Origin: Lycium barbarum
Lineage: Eukaryota; Streptophyta; Magnoliopsida; Solanales; Solanaceae
Assembly: GCF_019175385.1 (NCBI RefSeq)
Contig: NC_083338.1
Coordinates: forward strand, 91,161,777 to 91,225,776
Length of the DNA: 64,000 nucleotides
Direction of reading: 5' to 3'
Shown here: piece after piece, positions 10,906-23,121 of the stretch
Position numbering within the stretch: the stretch's first letter is position 1
Layout of the letters: every line of letters begins with the position of its first letter
The notes under the pieces: generated by a model
The model's database searches: none
Told to the model about the DNA's origin: nothing
The model's input: only the letters and a program-made list of their open reading frames with translations
Program-made: the position numbers and the translations under genes

Positions 10906-13288
10906 ATTCTTAATGCAATACTATTTTTAACCATATTGACCTACTTTTGCAAAAAAAAAATTAAAGTTAATTGGTAAAATTGAATATTGTTTTTTAAATA
11001 ACCAATTTCATGAAATTTAAGAAGTGAAATATTTGCTAAATTGATTTAATTTTTCTAGAAAATCCCAATATTGTTCTAACATTATGTAAATTAATTTCCA
11101 AATGACTTATAATATTTCTAAAAAAAAACTTTTCACTTCATTTAATATTCAAGGACTCTGGATGATTAAACTAAATTATGAGAGGTCAAAAATTAGGTTT
11201 GAACAACTGCTTTTTCGATTTTGGGGGATGGCAAGACCATCCCTGAGCAACGAAATTTGACTAACCCTAATTTTTGACTGACCCAACTTATATTACATCT
11301 CATTTTCATGTTGTTTTAAAAATAAATGGCCGGACCCTGGTCTCTGAGTTTCCTACATATCTCAGGTTTGATGAGAATTCAGGCCACTTATAGTTCAACT
11401 CAATTATGAATTCTAAACGAAAATTTTATTAAATCTCATATTTCCCGGGTTGTTAAAATTGGAAATCTCGAGTGATTGGTTGGAGTTGTGACGGATTCTC
11501 TGGGATTGAGTCCTCCTACATATCCCTATTTTTGGGAATCAAGTCACTTGTAGTTCTACTCAATTGGGAGTGCCTTTAGGTGTGCCGGTGTGTGTCCGAC
11601 CATAGCGGAATAATAAAAACAAACAAGGCACATAAGTAAATAAACAATGTATGGCTAACCATTGTGAGGAGTGATCTTCCAAGTCTTGGCCGGAGAGCTT
11701 GACTCTCTTGGACACATTATCTCTACTGGCTGCATAAGAAAAAGTTCCACGTTTGCACCGCAATCTGCCTGGATTTGACTTGATCAACTTGCTCTATTTG
11801 CCGGTTATAAATCTGCTTCCATCTACTGATTAACGTTGATTTTTGTGTGACGAATACTACGGTCATCTGACCGGATTTACATCTTCTTGTCTTTTTGAGC
11901 GAATACTGCGGTCTCATTACCGATTTTACATCGTTTTGTCTTTTTGGGGCGAATACTGCGGTCTCATGACCGGTTTTACATCGCTTTGTTTTCTTGCTGG
12001 ATCTGGTAGTTTATATGCATGGCCCTTTCGGCAATTGAAATAAATGACTCTCTTGACATTGTGGCATTTTTCATTCTTTCATAGCCCTTATGGCTAGATA
12101 TTCGTCCTTTTGGCATTCAAAATCTTTCATAACCCTTGTAGCTGGATATTTAACCCTAATGGTATTCCGATCTTTCTTAGCCTTTGTAGCAAGATGTTTT
12201 TTCCTGGGTGGTATTTAAAACATTATGGCCTTCGTGGCTGGATATGTATTCCGAAATTGGGATCCTAGCAGTGATTGTGATCTTCTTTGGCTAATCATTT
12301 CTTGTACATGAAGCAAAGTTATAAAAAAAATCGTCTTCCGATGTCTTGGGGACCTGCATCAGAAATGGATCAGTTTTACCTATCTAAAGTTGATTCATAT
12401 TTGCCTGCGCAATCGCATCTTCGTCTTTCCGGACTTGTAACCCCTTTGGCTCTGGTATTTGAACTATGCAGAAAATCATTTGGCAAAGTTATCATAGAAG
12501 TATCTATGTGCGGGAAAATAAATGCATTATTTTGAAAGCAGTAAGATTAATTGTCATGACATGTGCATTGACTAGGAAGATCCCTTCTTCCGTGATTAGG
12601 GTTCTTTGCTTCCTCCCGAAGGAATTTTTGAGACTTTTTCTCAAAAATTCTGCCAGTTTAAATTTTGATTTACTAATTCTCATGCCGAATCTTCTAGGAA
12701 ATTTTCAGGTCTCCTCAAAATTTCTGCCCCAGTTTACAGTATTGGATAAATCATGAATTTTGAGACCTTTTCAAAATTTCTGACTCAGTTTGACATTCTT
12801 GGTTAGATAACTCCTTGTAGCTGATTGATGGCATGAATTTTTTAGATTCTCTCAAAACCTCTACCCCAGTCGTGCTTGTAGTAATCCTCTGTGAAGTCGT
12901 ATCTCTGATGATTCCTAGGGGTTTCTTGGTTTTTTCTTTTGGTGCGGCCGAGCTGAAAGAGCACCTACGTATCTTGTCGTAATAGGAATTCAGGTCGAAC
13001 GTTGTTCACAGTAAAAATAATGGACTTTTGTTTTTTAGTAACAAAGCGATCGGGTCCCAGGCGGGGGCTGCCTACGTATCCCACTACGGGGAAGTCAGGT
13101 CATTGCATAGTTCATATTACAAAAGATGTTTTGTTTTTGCCTATCTATTACAAAACGATTAAAAGAAAAAGGAAATAACTAATACAAGCAAATAGAATAA
13201 CGATTACAAGCAAAACAGTGCTATTACAAACTGAGAAACTTCTTCTTCATGCATAGTAGCGCTTGATTACATCTGAGTTGATTGGCTT
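10906..13288 (-). mobile_element. Tat/Ogre remnant: 3' non-coding region and start of 3' LTR
   Basis: No coding frame of note. Bases 10926-11007 match 63465-63540 at the far right, which I read as the two LTR copies of the host Tat/Ogre element. Four copies of a ~43-nt motif of the form CCTACGTATC...AATCAGGTC...GTAGTTC lie at 11352-11396, 11515-11556, 12964-13007 and 13071-13113, all in one orientation. The rest is AT-rich with short repeated phrases such as CGAATACTGCGGTCTCAT (11900-11970) and TTTGCAGC-like runs near 12100-12240. Confidence 0.65.
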
Positions 13289-14407
13289 TTGCCACTCTTA
13301 TTCATCCATCTCTGCCAATACTACTGCTTCTCCAAAGAGTGCTTTACAGACCACGTAAGGACCTTGCCAGTTGGGAGCAATCTTCCCTTTGTATTTATCT
13401 TGATGTGGAAAAATTCTTTTGAGAATCATTTGCCCAATTTGAAAAAGCCTAGTTCTGACTCGTTTGTTGAAGGTTCTTTCCATCCTTTGTCAGTGCAGTT
13501 GACCGTGATATACAACAACCATCATTTTCTCGTCAATTAGAGCCAATTGCTCATATCGAGCTCGGACCCATTCAACATTGTCTAATTTTGCTTCTTGAAT
13601 GATTCTCAGGGAAGGTATCTGAACTTTAGCAGGTATGCCTACTTCAGTTCCATAGACCAGCAAGTATGGAGTTGCTCTTGTCGAAGTTCTGGCCATAGTA
13701 CATTTTCCTAATAAAGCATAAGGCAAATGCTTGTGCCAACCTTTATGATTATCAGTCATTTTTCTCAATACCCTCTTGATATTTTTGTTGGCTGCTTCTA
13801 CGGCTCCGTTCATTTGCGGCCGATAGGCTATCAAGTTTTAGTGGGTGATTTTGAATTGCTCACAGATATCCTTCATCACATGGCTATTCAAATTAGCTCC
13901 ATTGTCTGTTATTATGGACTCGAGTATACCGACTCGGCATATGATGTGGTTTCGCACGAAGTCAGCTATCACTTTCTTTGTTACTGATTTGTGAGACGTT
14001 GCTTCCACCCATTTGGTGAAGTAGTAAATAACTACTAGAATGAACTGGTGTACATTTGAGGCTACGGATTCAATAGGTCCAATAACATCCATGACCCAAG
14101 CAACGAACGGCCATGGAGAGCTCATAACATTAAGCTCACTTGGAGGGACCTTGATTAGATCACTGTGAATTTGACATTGATGGCACCTTTGCACATATTT
14201 GCAGCAATCACTCTCCATAGTCATCCAATAGTATCCTGCTCGTACAATCTTCTTTGCTAGTACGAATCCATTCATATGGGGCCCATATGTCCCAACATGT
14301 ACTTCTTATAGATGTTTGGTAGCTTCGCCGGCTTCTACACATATAAGTAGCCCCAAATCCAGCGTCTGTTTGTACAACACTTCTTTGTTTAGGAAGAAGA
14401 CATTTGC
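13289..14407 (-). pseudogene. Tat/Ogre-clade integrase, broken
   Basis: Read from right to left: [18 protein letters not shown], a zinc-binding part ending CCKYVQRCHQCQ, then the catalytic core with D in VMDVIGPIES, D in SIITDNGANLNS and E in MNGAVEAANKNIK, then the C-terminal region (RIFPHQDKYKGKIAPNWQGPY). This is the Tat/Ogre pattern, not Tekay. In the family the enzyme inserts element cDNA into the genome. Breaks: a TAA at 13835-13840 inside the core, a frameshift near 13490 and another near 14280. It is truncated upstream at about 14407, where a Tekay pol begins on the opposite strand; Tat RT and RNase H are absent. Confidence 0.85.
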
Positions 14408-16775
14408 CATTCTGGTATATTCCCGCACAGAGTCAGAACATGCAGACCACCTAAGAATTGTTCTTGGCGTTCTTCGATATCGAGAATTGTATGCAAAGTT
14501 TTCAAAGTGCGAGTTTTGGCTTAATTCTGTTGCATTCATGGGTCATGTTATTTCAAATGATAGTATTCGAGTCGACACTCAGAAAATAGAAGCTGTGAAG
14601 ACTTGGCCAAGGCCTACGACACCCACCGAAGTTCGTATTTTCCTTGGGTTAGCAGGATACTATAGAATATTTTTAGAGGGCTTCTCATCTATTTCAGCTC
14701 CATTGACAAAGTTAACCCAGAAGTCGGTTAAACTCCAGTGGAGTGATGCCTGTGAGTGTAGCTTCCAAGAGTTGAAAAACAGGTTGGCCTCAGCGCCAGT
14801 GCTAACACTATCACAAGGATCAGATGGCTATGTAGTATATTGTGACACCTCCGGTGTGGGATTAGGATGTGTATTGATGCAGAATGGGAAAGTTATTGCA
14901 TATGCTTCGAGACAGTTGCGGACACATGAAAAGAATTATCCAACTCACGATCTCGAATTGGCCGCGATTATTCATGCCTTGAAGATATGGAGACACTATT
15001 TGTATGGTGTACGTGTTGACATCTATACGGATCACAAAAGCCTTCAATATATTTTCAAACAGAAGGAGTTGAACCTGCGGCAAAGGCGATGGTTAGAATT
15101 ACTAAAGGATTATGATGTGAATATCTTGTACAATCCGGGAAAAGCGAATGTGATAGCCGACGCGCATAGCCGTCAATCAATGGGTAGTTTATGTGGAGTT
15201 TCTTCAGAAAAGAAAGAAATGGTTAGTGAGCTCCGTCAATTAGCAAACCTTGGGGTACGTGTAATTGATTCGGGTAATGCAGGAATTAGTGTCAATAATC
15301 CTACGGTCTCGCCTTTGAATGTGGAAATAAAAGAACGCCAGTATGAGGATCCACAAATGTGTCGTCACAGGGATGTATCCCCTGGAAAAGAGAAATCTCC
15401 TTTTGAAGTTTCCGTAGATGGAGTTCTTAGATACCGAGACAGATTGTGTGTACAGGATGTGGCGAGACTACGCCAGCGAATTTTAGAGGAAGCGCACCAT
15501 TCTCGGTATTCCATTCATCCAGGAGCAACTAAGATGTATCATGACCTTAAGTTGCTATATTGGTGGGATGGCATGAAACGAGACATAGCAGCATTTGTGG
15601 CACAGTGCCCGAATTGCTAGCAAGTGAAAGCAGAACATCAGAAGCCAGGAGGCCTATTGCAAGCAATGGAAATTCCTACCTGGAAATGGGAAGAGATTAA
15701 TATGGATTTTATTGTGGGATTACCTCGTTCCCGAGGCAAATATGACTCTATATGGGTGATCGTGGACAGACTCACGAAAGCAGCTCATTTCCTCCCAGTT
15801 AGAACCACGTATTCAGCAGAAGACTATGCCAGGTTATATTTAAAGGAAATTGTGCGCCTTCATGGGATCCCTTTGGCCATTATTACAGACAGAAGGGACC
15901 AGTTTACAGCTAAGTTTTAGAAATCTTTTCAAGAAGGGTTAGGTACTCAGGTCAAATTTAGCACAGCATTTCATCCACAAATGGACGGACAAGCCGAGCG
16001 CACCATTCAGACCTTGGAGGATATGCTCCGCGCGTGTGTGTTGGATTTTGGGGGTAGTTGGGATGAGCATTTACCCCTTATCGAATTTGCTTATAACAAT
16101 AGCTACCATTTTGATATTCAAATGGCCCCGTATGAAGCCTTATATGAAAGAAAATGCAGATCTCTAATTGGATGGTTTGAAACCGGAGAAGTACAATTGA
16201 TAGGCCCCGATTTGATCCAACTAGCAGTTGAAAAGGTTATAGTGATTCGAGTCCGACTGTTAAAAGCTCCAAGCCGCCAAAAGTCTTATGCAGACAACCG
16301 CCGACGGGATTTATAATTCCAGGTAAATGACTGGGTATTTCTGAAGGTATCGCCAATGAAAGGGGTGATGAGATTTGGCAAAAAGGGGAAGTTGAGTCCA
16401 AGATACACCGGACCTTATAAAATTGTCCGTAAGGTGGGACAGGTAGCATATGAATTGGATTTACCTTCGGAGCTTGAATCAGTTCACCCGGAATTCCATG
16501 TTTCGATGCTCCGCAAGTGTATTGGGGATACTACAAGAATAGTCCCGGTTGACGATGTGCAGGTAACAGAGAAGCTGACGTTTGAAGAAATACCTATTGC
16601 TGTTTTAGACAGACAAGTGCGGAGACTTCGGAATAAAGAAGTCGCTTCAGTCAAAGTTCGATGGCGAAACAACAGGGAAGAGATGACTTGGGAAGTGGAA
16701 GAGAAGATGAAAGCCAAGTACCCCCATTTGTTCCAATCCCCAGAAGAGATTCAAGATGAGACGTCGACGATATAA
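14408..16775 (+). pseudogene. Tekay pol fragment: RT end, RNase H, integrase, chromodomain
   Basis: RT C-terminus: [11 protein letters not shown] and [11 protein letters not shown]. RNase H: D in YCDTSG, E in DLELAAII, D in YTDHKSL and D in VIADAHS. Integrase: HH..CPNC zinc site ending at 15617, D in MDFIVGLP, D in IITDRRDQ, E in GQAERTIQ. C-terminus: GPYKIVRKVGQVAYELDLP and a chromodomain (VRWRNNREEMTWEVEEKMK) near 16590-16750, the part that directs chromoviruses to heterochromatin. Stops at 15618-15620 (TAG for CAG), 15918-15920 (TAG for TGG) and 16314-16316 (TAA) break it. The usual glycine after ITDR is arginine. The gene ends with TAA at 16773-16775. Confidence 0.9.
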
Positions 16776-16940
16776 GGTATGTATGCTTTAGTTTTATGCT
16801 TTTGGTCGTGTGTGGCCATATATGTGTGGATAGTGTGATATAGCCTTGTAAGGCCATGATATTGTGGGTTACTGTGACAGGTTGGTAGATTCAAATAATG
16901 AAGAAAACTCAGGCAAAATTTTCTAGAATCCCCGAGTGCC

Positions 16941-16962
16941 GAACATTCGACGACGAATGTTC
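16941..16962 (+). other. Polypurine-tract hairpin, Tekay element
   Basis: GAACATTCG (16941-16949), loop ACGA, CGAATGTTC (16954-16962): a perfect 9-bp stem one base before the polypurine tract. The same device occurs in LARD1, TR-GAG, LARD3 and LARD4. Confidence 0.8.
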
Positions 16963-16963
16963 C

Positions 16964-16977
16964 AAAGGGGGGGAGAA
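16964..16977 (+). other. Polypurine tract of the Tekay element
   Basis: AAAGGGGGGGAGAA directly precedes the LTR. Confidence 0.9.
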
Positions 16978-17129
16978 TATTACGCCTCGGAAATTTTCCG
17001 TACTTGTGTGATGAGTAGAACGGTGAAGGGCTTGAGTGTATGATGTTTTACTAAGTCGGGAATGGCTAATTATGCATTTTTGGAAATAAGGAAGTTGCGG
17101 AAAAATGTTCAGCCCAGTGGTCGTATATG

Positions 17130-17171
17130 GCACTATACGGCCCGTAAAGTGATTTACGGACCGTATAGTGC
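17130..17171 (+). other. 19-bp hairpin in Tekay U3
   Basis: Arms GCACTATACGGCCCGTAAA and TTTACGGACCGTATAGTGC pair at 18 of 19 positions around the loop GTGA. It lies about 150 bp into the LTR, upstream of the TATA-like box. Confidence 0.85.
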
Positions 17172-17241
17172 AATCGTATTCCATCGTTCCAAAAGAATCA
17201 ACTCTCTGTCCAGCGTTAATATGGTTAAATACGACCCAGAA

Positions 17242-17271
17242 TACGGCCCGTAAACTGGTTTACGGACCGTA
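17242..17271 (+). other. 14-bp hairpin in Tekay U3
   Basis: Arms TACGGCCCGTAAAC and GTTTACGGACCGTA pair at 13 of 14 positions with a 2-nt gap. It shares the core CGGCCCGTAAA with the previous hairpin, so the two form a direct repeat of an inverted repeat. Confidence 0.85.
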
Positions 17272-17801
17272 AACCAGGTCGTAAACTACCATGTTCTTCA
17301 GCCAAAATGTTACATCCCGTATTTTTGAACGACGGATTAATTGTAAGTTGAGGTGGGGCCCACACGTCAAGAGTTTTTTTTGGGACATGTGACAAATTAT
17401 ATGAATCACATATGTGAAGTTAAACACAACTCAAGAAGGACCCTTGGGCCAAATCAAAGTGGAAGTCCTCCAAACGAATATTTTTAAGAAAACGTTTTCG
17501 GGTGACCTGACTTTGGGGGGCAAAAACGGTATTATAAGTTTGGAATTTGGAAAATACGAAGAAATAGAAGTTGTAGATAATTGAATTAGCTTTCCATCCA
17601 TAGGTCGTGGGTTCCAAGGTGACGTCGATACAAGGAGATATGGACGTTTTAAGGTCGAAAGGTCAGTGGGCTAGGCCCAACTCGGGACCAACCGAGTTGG
17701 CCCAAAAAAAAATGAAAAGAAACATTTGGGCCCAACTCAAAGGGGTGGCCGGCCAACAATGGCCCAAACCCATGGTCCTAATTAAATTTTCCATGTGCTA
17801 A

Positions 17802-17811
17802 TAATATATAG
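17802..17811 (+). promoter_or_regulatory. TATA-like box of Tekay LTR
   Basis: TAATATATAG about 825 bp into the LTR; a purine-rich, AAC-rich tract follows 20-70 bp downstream. Position fits a U3/R boundary; function is inferred. Confidence 0.45.
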
Positions 17812-20022
17812 TAGTCATTATCCTATAGAGGGTTCAAGAAAACAACATAAGGAGAAGACAAGAACAACAACTCAAGCCAATTTCGGGTTTGGCCATAGAA
17901 AAATCAACCCTCAAAATCTTGCCTCTAAAATTATTTTCTTGTTGAATTCCTACTAATTCAAGGTCCCTCTACAACTTGGTGTGGTTGTTTTGGAAGAAGG
18001 AACACTTGGTTCCTCAATTTGATCATATATTCAAGTGAAGAAGATTAGGAAAAAGGGTAAGAATTCATCCCTTTTATTTGTGTTATGAAGTCTTGTTTGT
18101 GTTGTAGTATGTGGGAATGAGTTGATTGTATGGAAAAATGGAAGATTTCAAAGTGGGTATGAAATATAGTGTATGTAGCCGTGTGTGTATATTGTTGTAT
18201 ATATGATATGAGTTGAATTTTATGTTGTATTCTAGTTGTGGTTATGATGGAAATTATATTGGGAATGAAAGTTGAATGAATTTTGGTTGAAGTTGGAATG
18301 TAGAAGATTATGTCACCTTAGAATAATTTTGTGATATTATGGAAATGAAGTTGTTAAGATGTAAATTATGATTATGGTTGATGAAATTGGAAGATGGAAA
18401 TATGTTATGAATAGGTAGGTTGAAGATTTGAAGTTTTGGGTGAATTATGTTTTGGTGGAAAGTTTGTATATTTTGTATATCTTGTGAATATTTCGTAGAA
18501 ATGATATGAAATATTTCCAAATTATATTGTGATGATCTAGATTAATGATGAATGTGAAACCATTGAGATTAGTTTGGAAATTGAAGTTGAAATGAAGGTT
18601 ATGACTTTATGTTGAAAAGATAGCTAGTTAAGTTATATTGTGTTTATAGTGATTGTTGTTGTTGTTGCTGTTGTTGTTGGGTTGTTGTTGATTGTTTTGG
18701 CCGAGTTAAATTCTCGGGGATGCTATATGTATAGGGGAGATGCTGGCCAAATTTCTGTAGGCAATTATGAATAAAGATTGAATACTTAAAGATTGGAAAT
18801 TAAGAATTGGTAAATGTGACCAATTGCAGATTTTGGGCGAAACGGGAATTGAATTTGGAAAGGCGTAAAGAGCATACAAGGTATGTAAAGCTATCCCGAT
18901 TCTTCTTTTGGCATGCCCTAGGTGTACTAGGATCGGATTTGAGCCTCGAAAAGCGTTCTGCTCATCAGAATCCGCATTTGAAAATACCCCTTTTTCATTC
19001 AATGGAATTGAACCCTATAAGTATGCTTTATTGAAAGAATTGTGCAAACTTCCGCAAATTGTCTAGAAAATTATGGAATGTCCCCAGAACCTCCGTAGGT
19101 GACTTTATAAGCTTAAAATACGTAATTTGAGCCCACCGCTTCGTTTGTCTGAGGTGGGCCCACTATTTTCGATTTTACCCTTTTGTGTTTTTGACTTGTC
19201 TTCGAGCATTTTTTTAAGAAATATTCTAACTACTCTTTTAACTACTAAATAAAAATTGTTTTAATATTTCATTAAGCCTTATGAATTGTTTTGGAACTTG
19301 GGAACGATCTCAGAAAGATTATGCTTCTGTAACCCATTTTGACATACGAATTTCACTTACTATGACTCCGTTCGATTTCATTGATTTGAACTGTCATTCG
19401 ATATACTTCATTGAGTCTCTGGAAATATATATGATATTTTTATTGCATTTAGTTTCTCACTACTCCATTCGTGGATGCCTCAATGTTTCCCACACTGAGC
19501 CCGGGCCAGGATATGTTGTCAAGCGTATTCCACTGCATTGTTCGCCGTGCCTCGATGTGAGGGGGCAGGTATACATGTACATGGGTTTTGGAGTATGATG
19601 TGCCATGTACACACATTCTGATATGATATGATCTGATATGGCCTTCTGATATGACATGTTATGTGACGGGGTTATCCCCTACTCTGTTCCTTATGTATGG
19701 TGGCACCAGCGTCGGGGGGGTGGCCACGTTCTGTTTGCTGAGCCCCTTGGCAGGGGCCGGATATGATGTGATAGATGTTTCTGTACACACTCCTCATGTT
19801 TTGAAAATATGCATTTGATACTTCGGATGTCACATTCACTTCTCTGTAAGTTCTGTTTCGGTTAAAATCTTGTTCCGCAATGGGACCAGGTACGACATAT
19901 GTTTTCAACAAATACTATTTATGCTTTATGATCAGTATTTTGCTAATCTGGATATTCTGTCCATTTTCTGTACCTTCTGCTTTGATGATGACTTTGTTTA
20001 CTATGTTCTGTGCTTTACATAC

Positions 20023-20081
20023 TCAGTACATATTTCGTACTGACCCCCTTTCTTCGGGGGCTGCGTTTTCATGCCGCGCAG
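20023..20081 (+). other. Three-hairpin LTR module, Tekay
   Basis: SL1 TCAGTAC/GTACTGA, loop ATATTTC (7 nt). SL2 CCCCC/GGGGG (20044-20060). SL3 CTGCG/CGCAG (20061-20081). The three abut. Confidence 0.85.
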
Positions 20082-20482
20082 GTACAGAAGACAGATTTGC
20101 TGACCGCCTACCTAGGACATCTATTCTGCTATATTGGGAGCGCTCTTTTGTTCAGAGCCGGTATATTGGTACAGTCTGCCGCTATTATATATATGTACAC
20201 TATTCAGGGGTATGACGAGGCCCTGTCCCATCTCATGAGTCTGTCATGTTCTGTAGAGGTCTGTAGACATACTTGTGTGGGTTCTGTATATGTTTGGGTA
20301 TGATATGATCTGTGACAGCGTCACCGGCTTCCATGTACTGCGTCGGTTCATTTATGATCATTACTAACGCCAAGTGACTTTTATATTTGAAAATAATCTG
20401 TCGTTTGCTAATTTGGGTTATTGGGTACATTTGGGTGTCCAGCACGGACACTAGTCGCGGCCTACGGAGTTGGGTCGTGACA

Positions 20483-22548
20483 CAAAACTTTCTGTTTTTC
20501 ATATGCTTAAAAACGACCATAGTGGACGGACCGTAAATCAAAATACGGTCCGTAAATGGTGGTTTACGACCACTGTTCATCCCGACAAAAATTCATTAAA
20601 GATCAGATTTTGTGATTTTTAAAAGGGACTTAAGCTCATTTCATTTCATTTTTCATCAAGACAACTCAAGAGACTTATAGAACTCTCCAAATATTTCCTC
20701 CATAAGAATTCAAGAGAATTAAAGGGAATATCAAGAGCAACAACACTAATTTCATGGAATCAAGTGTAAGAACACAATAAAGGATCATCTAAGTGAAGAA
20801 ATTCCAAAGAAGGTGGAACTAGGGTTTTGTCTAAGTGAAGCATTTCACCTCAAGATTGTTCAACCATCATTCAAGGTAAGTTCCACGACAAATTCATGTT
20901 GTTTGAGGCATTGAAAGGTTCACATACTTGAAATATAGAAGAATATCGGAATGGGTCATTATTGAGTAAATAGTGACATAAGTGTGTGATAGTGGAATTG
21001 AATCATGAAAGTTGAAGAGTTGTCATTACGAATACGTTATGAATGATGTTTATATCATGAAACAAGTGTTAAATGCGTGGAGACTCAAAGATGAGCTAGA
21101 AGTAGAAATATAGGAAAATTGGAGAAAAATGGTGGATTTTACTAATTGTGCATGAATGATGATTGTTGATTGTGATATTGTGAGTAGTATGGTGAATGTA
21201 GGGAGTTAATATAAAACATGGGAAAAATAGTATAAACAAGAGAAGTGCTGCCCAAATTCTTCCTAGACTTGACGATGCGTTTGTAGACGATTAACTAATG
21301 TTAGTACGAATTCTCTCATGAAGGTAACGACGTGGTATTGAAGGAGAGCAAGTGAGCTATAGGCTAGCGGAACGACCAAGGTATGTGAGGCTAGTCCTTC
21401 TTTCCAATGGCATGAGTCTCTCAGCTTTAATCCCTATTCCTTTCATGCGCTCTCACATCCTAAGAAGTTAAAAACTTATGCCTATGAATGTCTACATGAG
21501 ATAAGTTATACGATGTGAGGATGTTATTCCTTGCCTACACTCACCTTATGTACTAGTCCTTACAAGGTGAGGCAGAATGTCCATAAGGGCTCCATAATGT
21601 AATCGGGGGATCACGACCTTACGTCACCACGATGGAGTAAAGTTGATCTTGAGCCTTATACATATATTATGATAAGATAAGTATTTCATGATGAACATAT
21701 TATTATGAGTATTTTGCATTGAGCATTTCATGAGCATTTCACACCGTGCCTAGTTGGCCGGGCAGTCACCGCCAAGGCGGGCAGCTATATGGATACACCA
21801 TGACCTTCGGGCTTGGGCAGACACCACTAGTAGGCGGCATGAGATGGTACCCTGGACGCGGGAGGCCTGGACGCGGACTCATATTATTGATGATCACACC
21901 GTACCGACATGGACGGGCAGCTTGCATGTCATGCATTCATGATATCATGATAAGTATGAGTAAGACAGCATGCATTTCTTCTCTCTTATGATTATTATTC
22001 AGATTCAGATGTTCCTATTGATACGCTCACTATATTATTGTTATCCTTCTTCATTGTTTATGCCTCTCATACTCAGTACAACATTCGTACTGACGTCCTT
22101 TCTCTTGGACGCTGTGTTCATGCCCACAGGTAGACAAGGAGGCGAGCTTGATCCAGATACTTTGGAGCTGCCAGCTGTAGAGAGCACTCCATTGTTCGGA
22201 GGTACTTATGATTTCTCTTTTGGGTGCATATGTATATATATATATATATATTTGGGCATGACGGAGTCTTGTTCCGTCCTTTGTATAGTATGTCAGTAGA
22301 GGCTCGTAGATGCGTAGTGTGGGTAGCATGGTCTCACAGCCCTCATGCATATGTGCACTCATTATTTTGATGTACTAAACCTTTCTATATACAAAAGTAT
22401 TTATGTTTTCAAATAAATTATGATCTTTTCCACGCTTTAAGCGAAATGTTATAATAAGGGCATTGACCGAGTAAAGGGTGTAATATAGCGAGTGGTGCTC
22501 GGTGGTTAGCCCCGGGTACCCGTCGCGGCCCCTAGCTGGGTCGTGACA
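20483..22548 (+). repeat. 5'-truncated LTR of a LARD4-related family
   Basis: Ends CTAGCTGGGTCGTGACA like the LARD4 LTR and shares its tail phrase GGTGCTCGGTGGTTAGCCCC and its body order (AAGTGCTGCCCAAAT near 21246; dyad box near 21590-21640; three-hairpin module 22073-22129). The first ~400 bp expected of such an LTR are missing: it starts just before the U3 dyad ACGGACCGTA/TACGGTCCGT (20526-20553). It joins the Tekay LTR end directly. No duplication found. No coding content. Confidence 0.75.
22073..22129 (+). other. Three-hairpin LTR module, truncated LTR
   Basis: SL1 TCAGTAC/GTACTGA with loop AACATTC; SL2 CGTCC/GGACG (22094-22111); SL3 CTGTG/CACAG (22112-22129) around TTCATGCC. No spacers. 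Confidence 0.85.
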
Positions 22549-23121
22549 CTTTCTTCCTGTTTCTCGTTCATCCTTCCATGCCTTTTCCATCTCCTCATAA
22601 TGGTCGATTTCTTGATCAGGTGAAAAGGTGCTTGGTGTGACAGGTGTGTCGAAAGAAACTGCAGGGCGAGTTTGGGTAACAGAGGTGCTTTGGTCGGTTG
22701 GCAGTGGAATGATGCTTGGTTGTATAGTGATGCCAGGATGGGTATTCTATGGTGTTGGGTAAAAAGGGATAGAGTGAGCGGTCCCGGGAATTTGGTTAGT
22801 GTTAAGTGGTGGTGGGGTATGGTTCGAGGCACCAATGTATCCATCGATTGGGGTAAATGGCATGGTGATCAGAACAGACCTAGTAGGAAAGTGATCAGGT
22901 AATGGTGAATTCAGAGATGGAAAAAACGGCGGAGGCCTTCTTTCTTTAGTAGGGGCTTCTCGAGCAGGTGATAACTCAAATAGTTCGCGCATAGGCGATT
23001 CTCTGAGAGCAATGTCAGTAAGGGTGGGTTTGTTCTCTGAAGTACCAGTCATCTTTTCTTTGCCTCTATCTTGTAGGGATAAGGATGCTATTGCAGCTTT
23101 GGATTTAAAAGAATAACTCAA
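22549..23121 (-). pseudogene. Tat/Ogre gag N-terminal fragment
   Basis: Frame starting at 23121 (MSYSFKSKAAIASLSLQDRG) with a P/S/T-rich region, then after frameshifts EMEKAWKDERETG near 22590-22555, a charged helix usual in Tat gag N-termini. It is cut at 22549 by the LTR fragment and does not continue on the other side, where integrase is found. Assignment is by resemblance and position. Confidence 0.5.

Larger units (their letters stand above)
14408..20482 (+). mobile_element. 5'-truncated Tekay/Del chromovirus with 3' LTR
   Basis: Plus-strand Ty3/Gypsy element that begins inside RT, just after the usual aspartates of the YVDD-type motif ([11 protein letters not shown]), and continues through RNase H, integrase and chromodomain to a polypurine tract and one LTR. 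Leader, gag, protease and most of RT are missing, as is a 5' LTR. No target duplication can be shown because the left end is a truncation. Confidence 0.85.
16978..20482 (+). repeat. Tekay 3' LTR
   Basis: About 3.5 kb, starting TATTACGCCTCGG (TG decayed to TA) and ending GGTCGTGACA. In order: two large dyads (17130-17171, 17242-17271), a TATA-like TAATATATAG at 17802-17811, a GTT run (18653-18700), the TATAGGGGAGATGCTGG box near 18730, and the three-hairpin module (20023-20081). No coding content. Confidence 0.85.

Noticed and set aside
14306..14539. Minus-strand frame across the Tat/Tekay junction
   Set aside because: Chimera: the first half is antisense Tekay RT, only the end is Tat integrase.
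20010..20303. 97-codon frame in the Tekay LTR
   Set aside because: LTR sequence with no relatives among the other LTR frames beyond the hairpin module.
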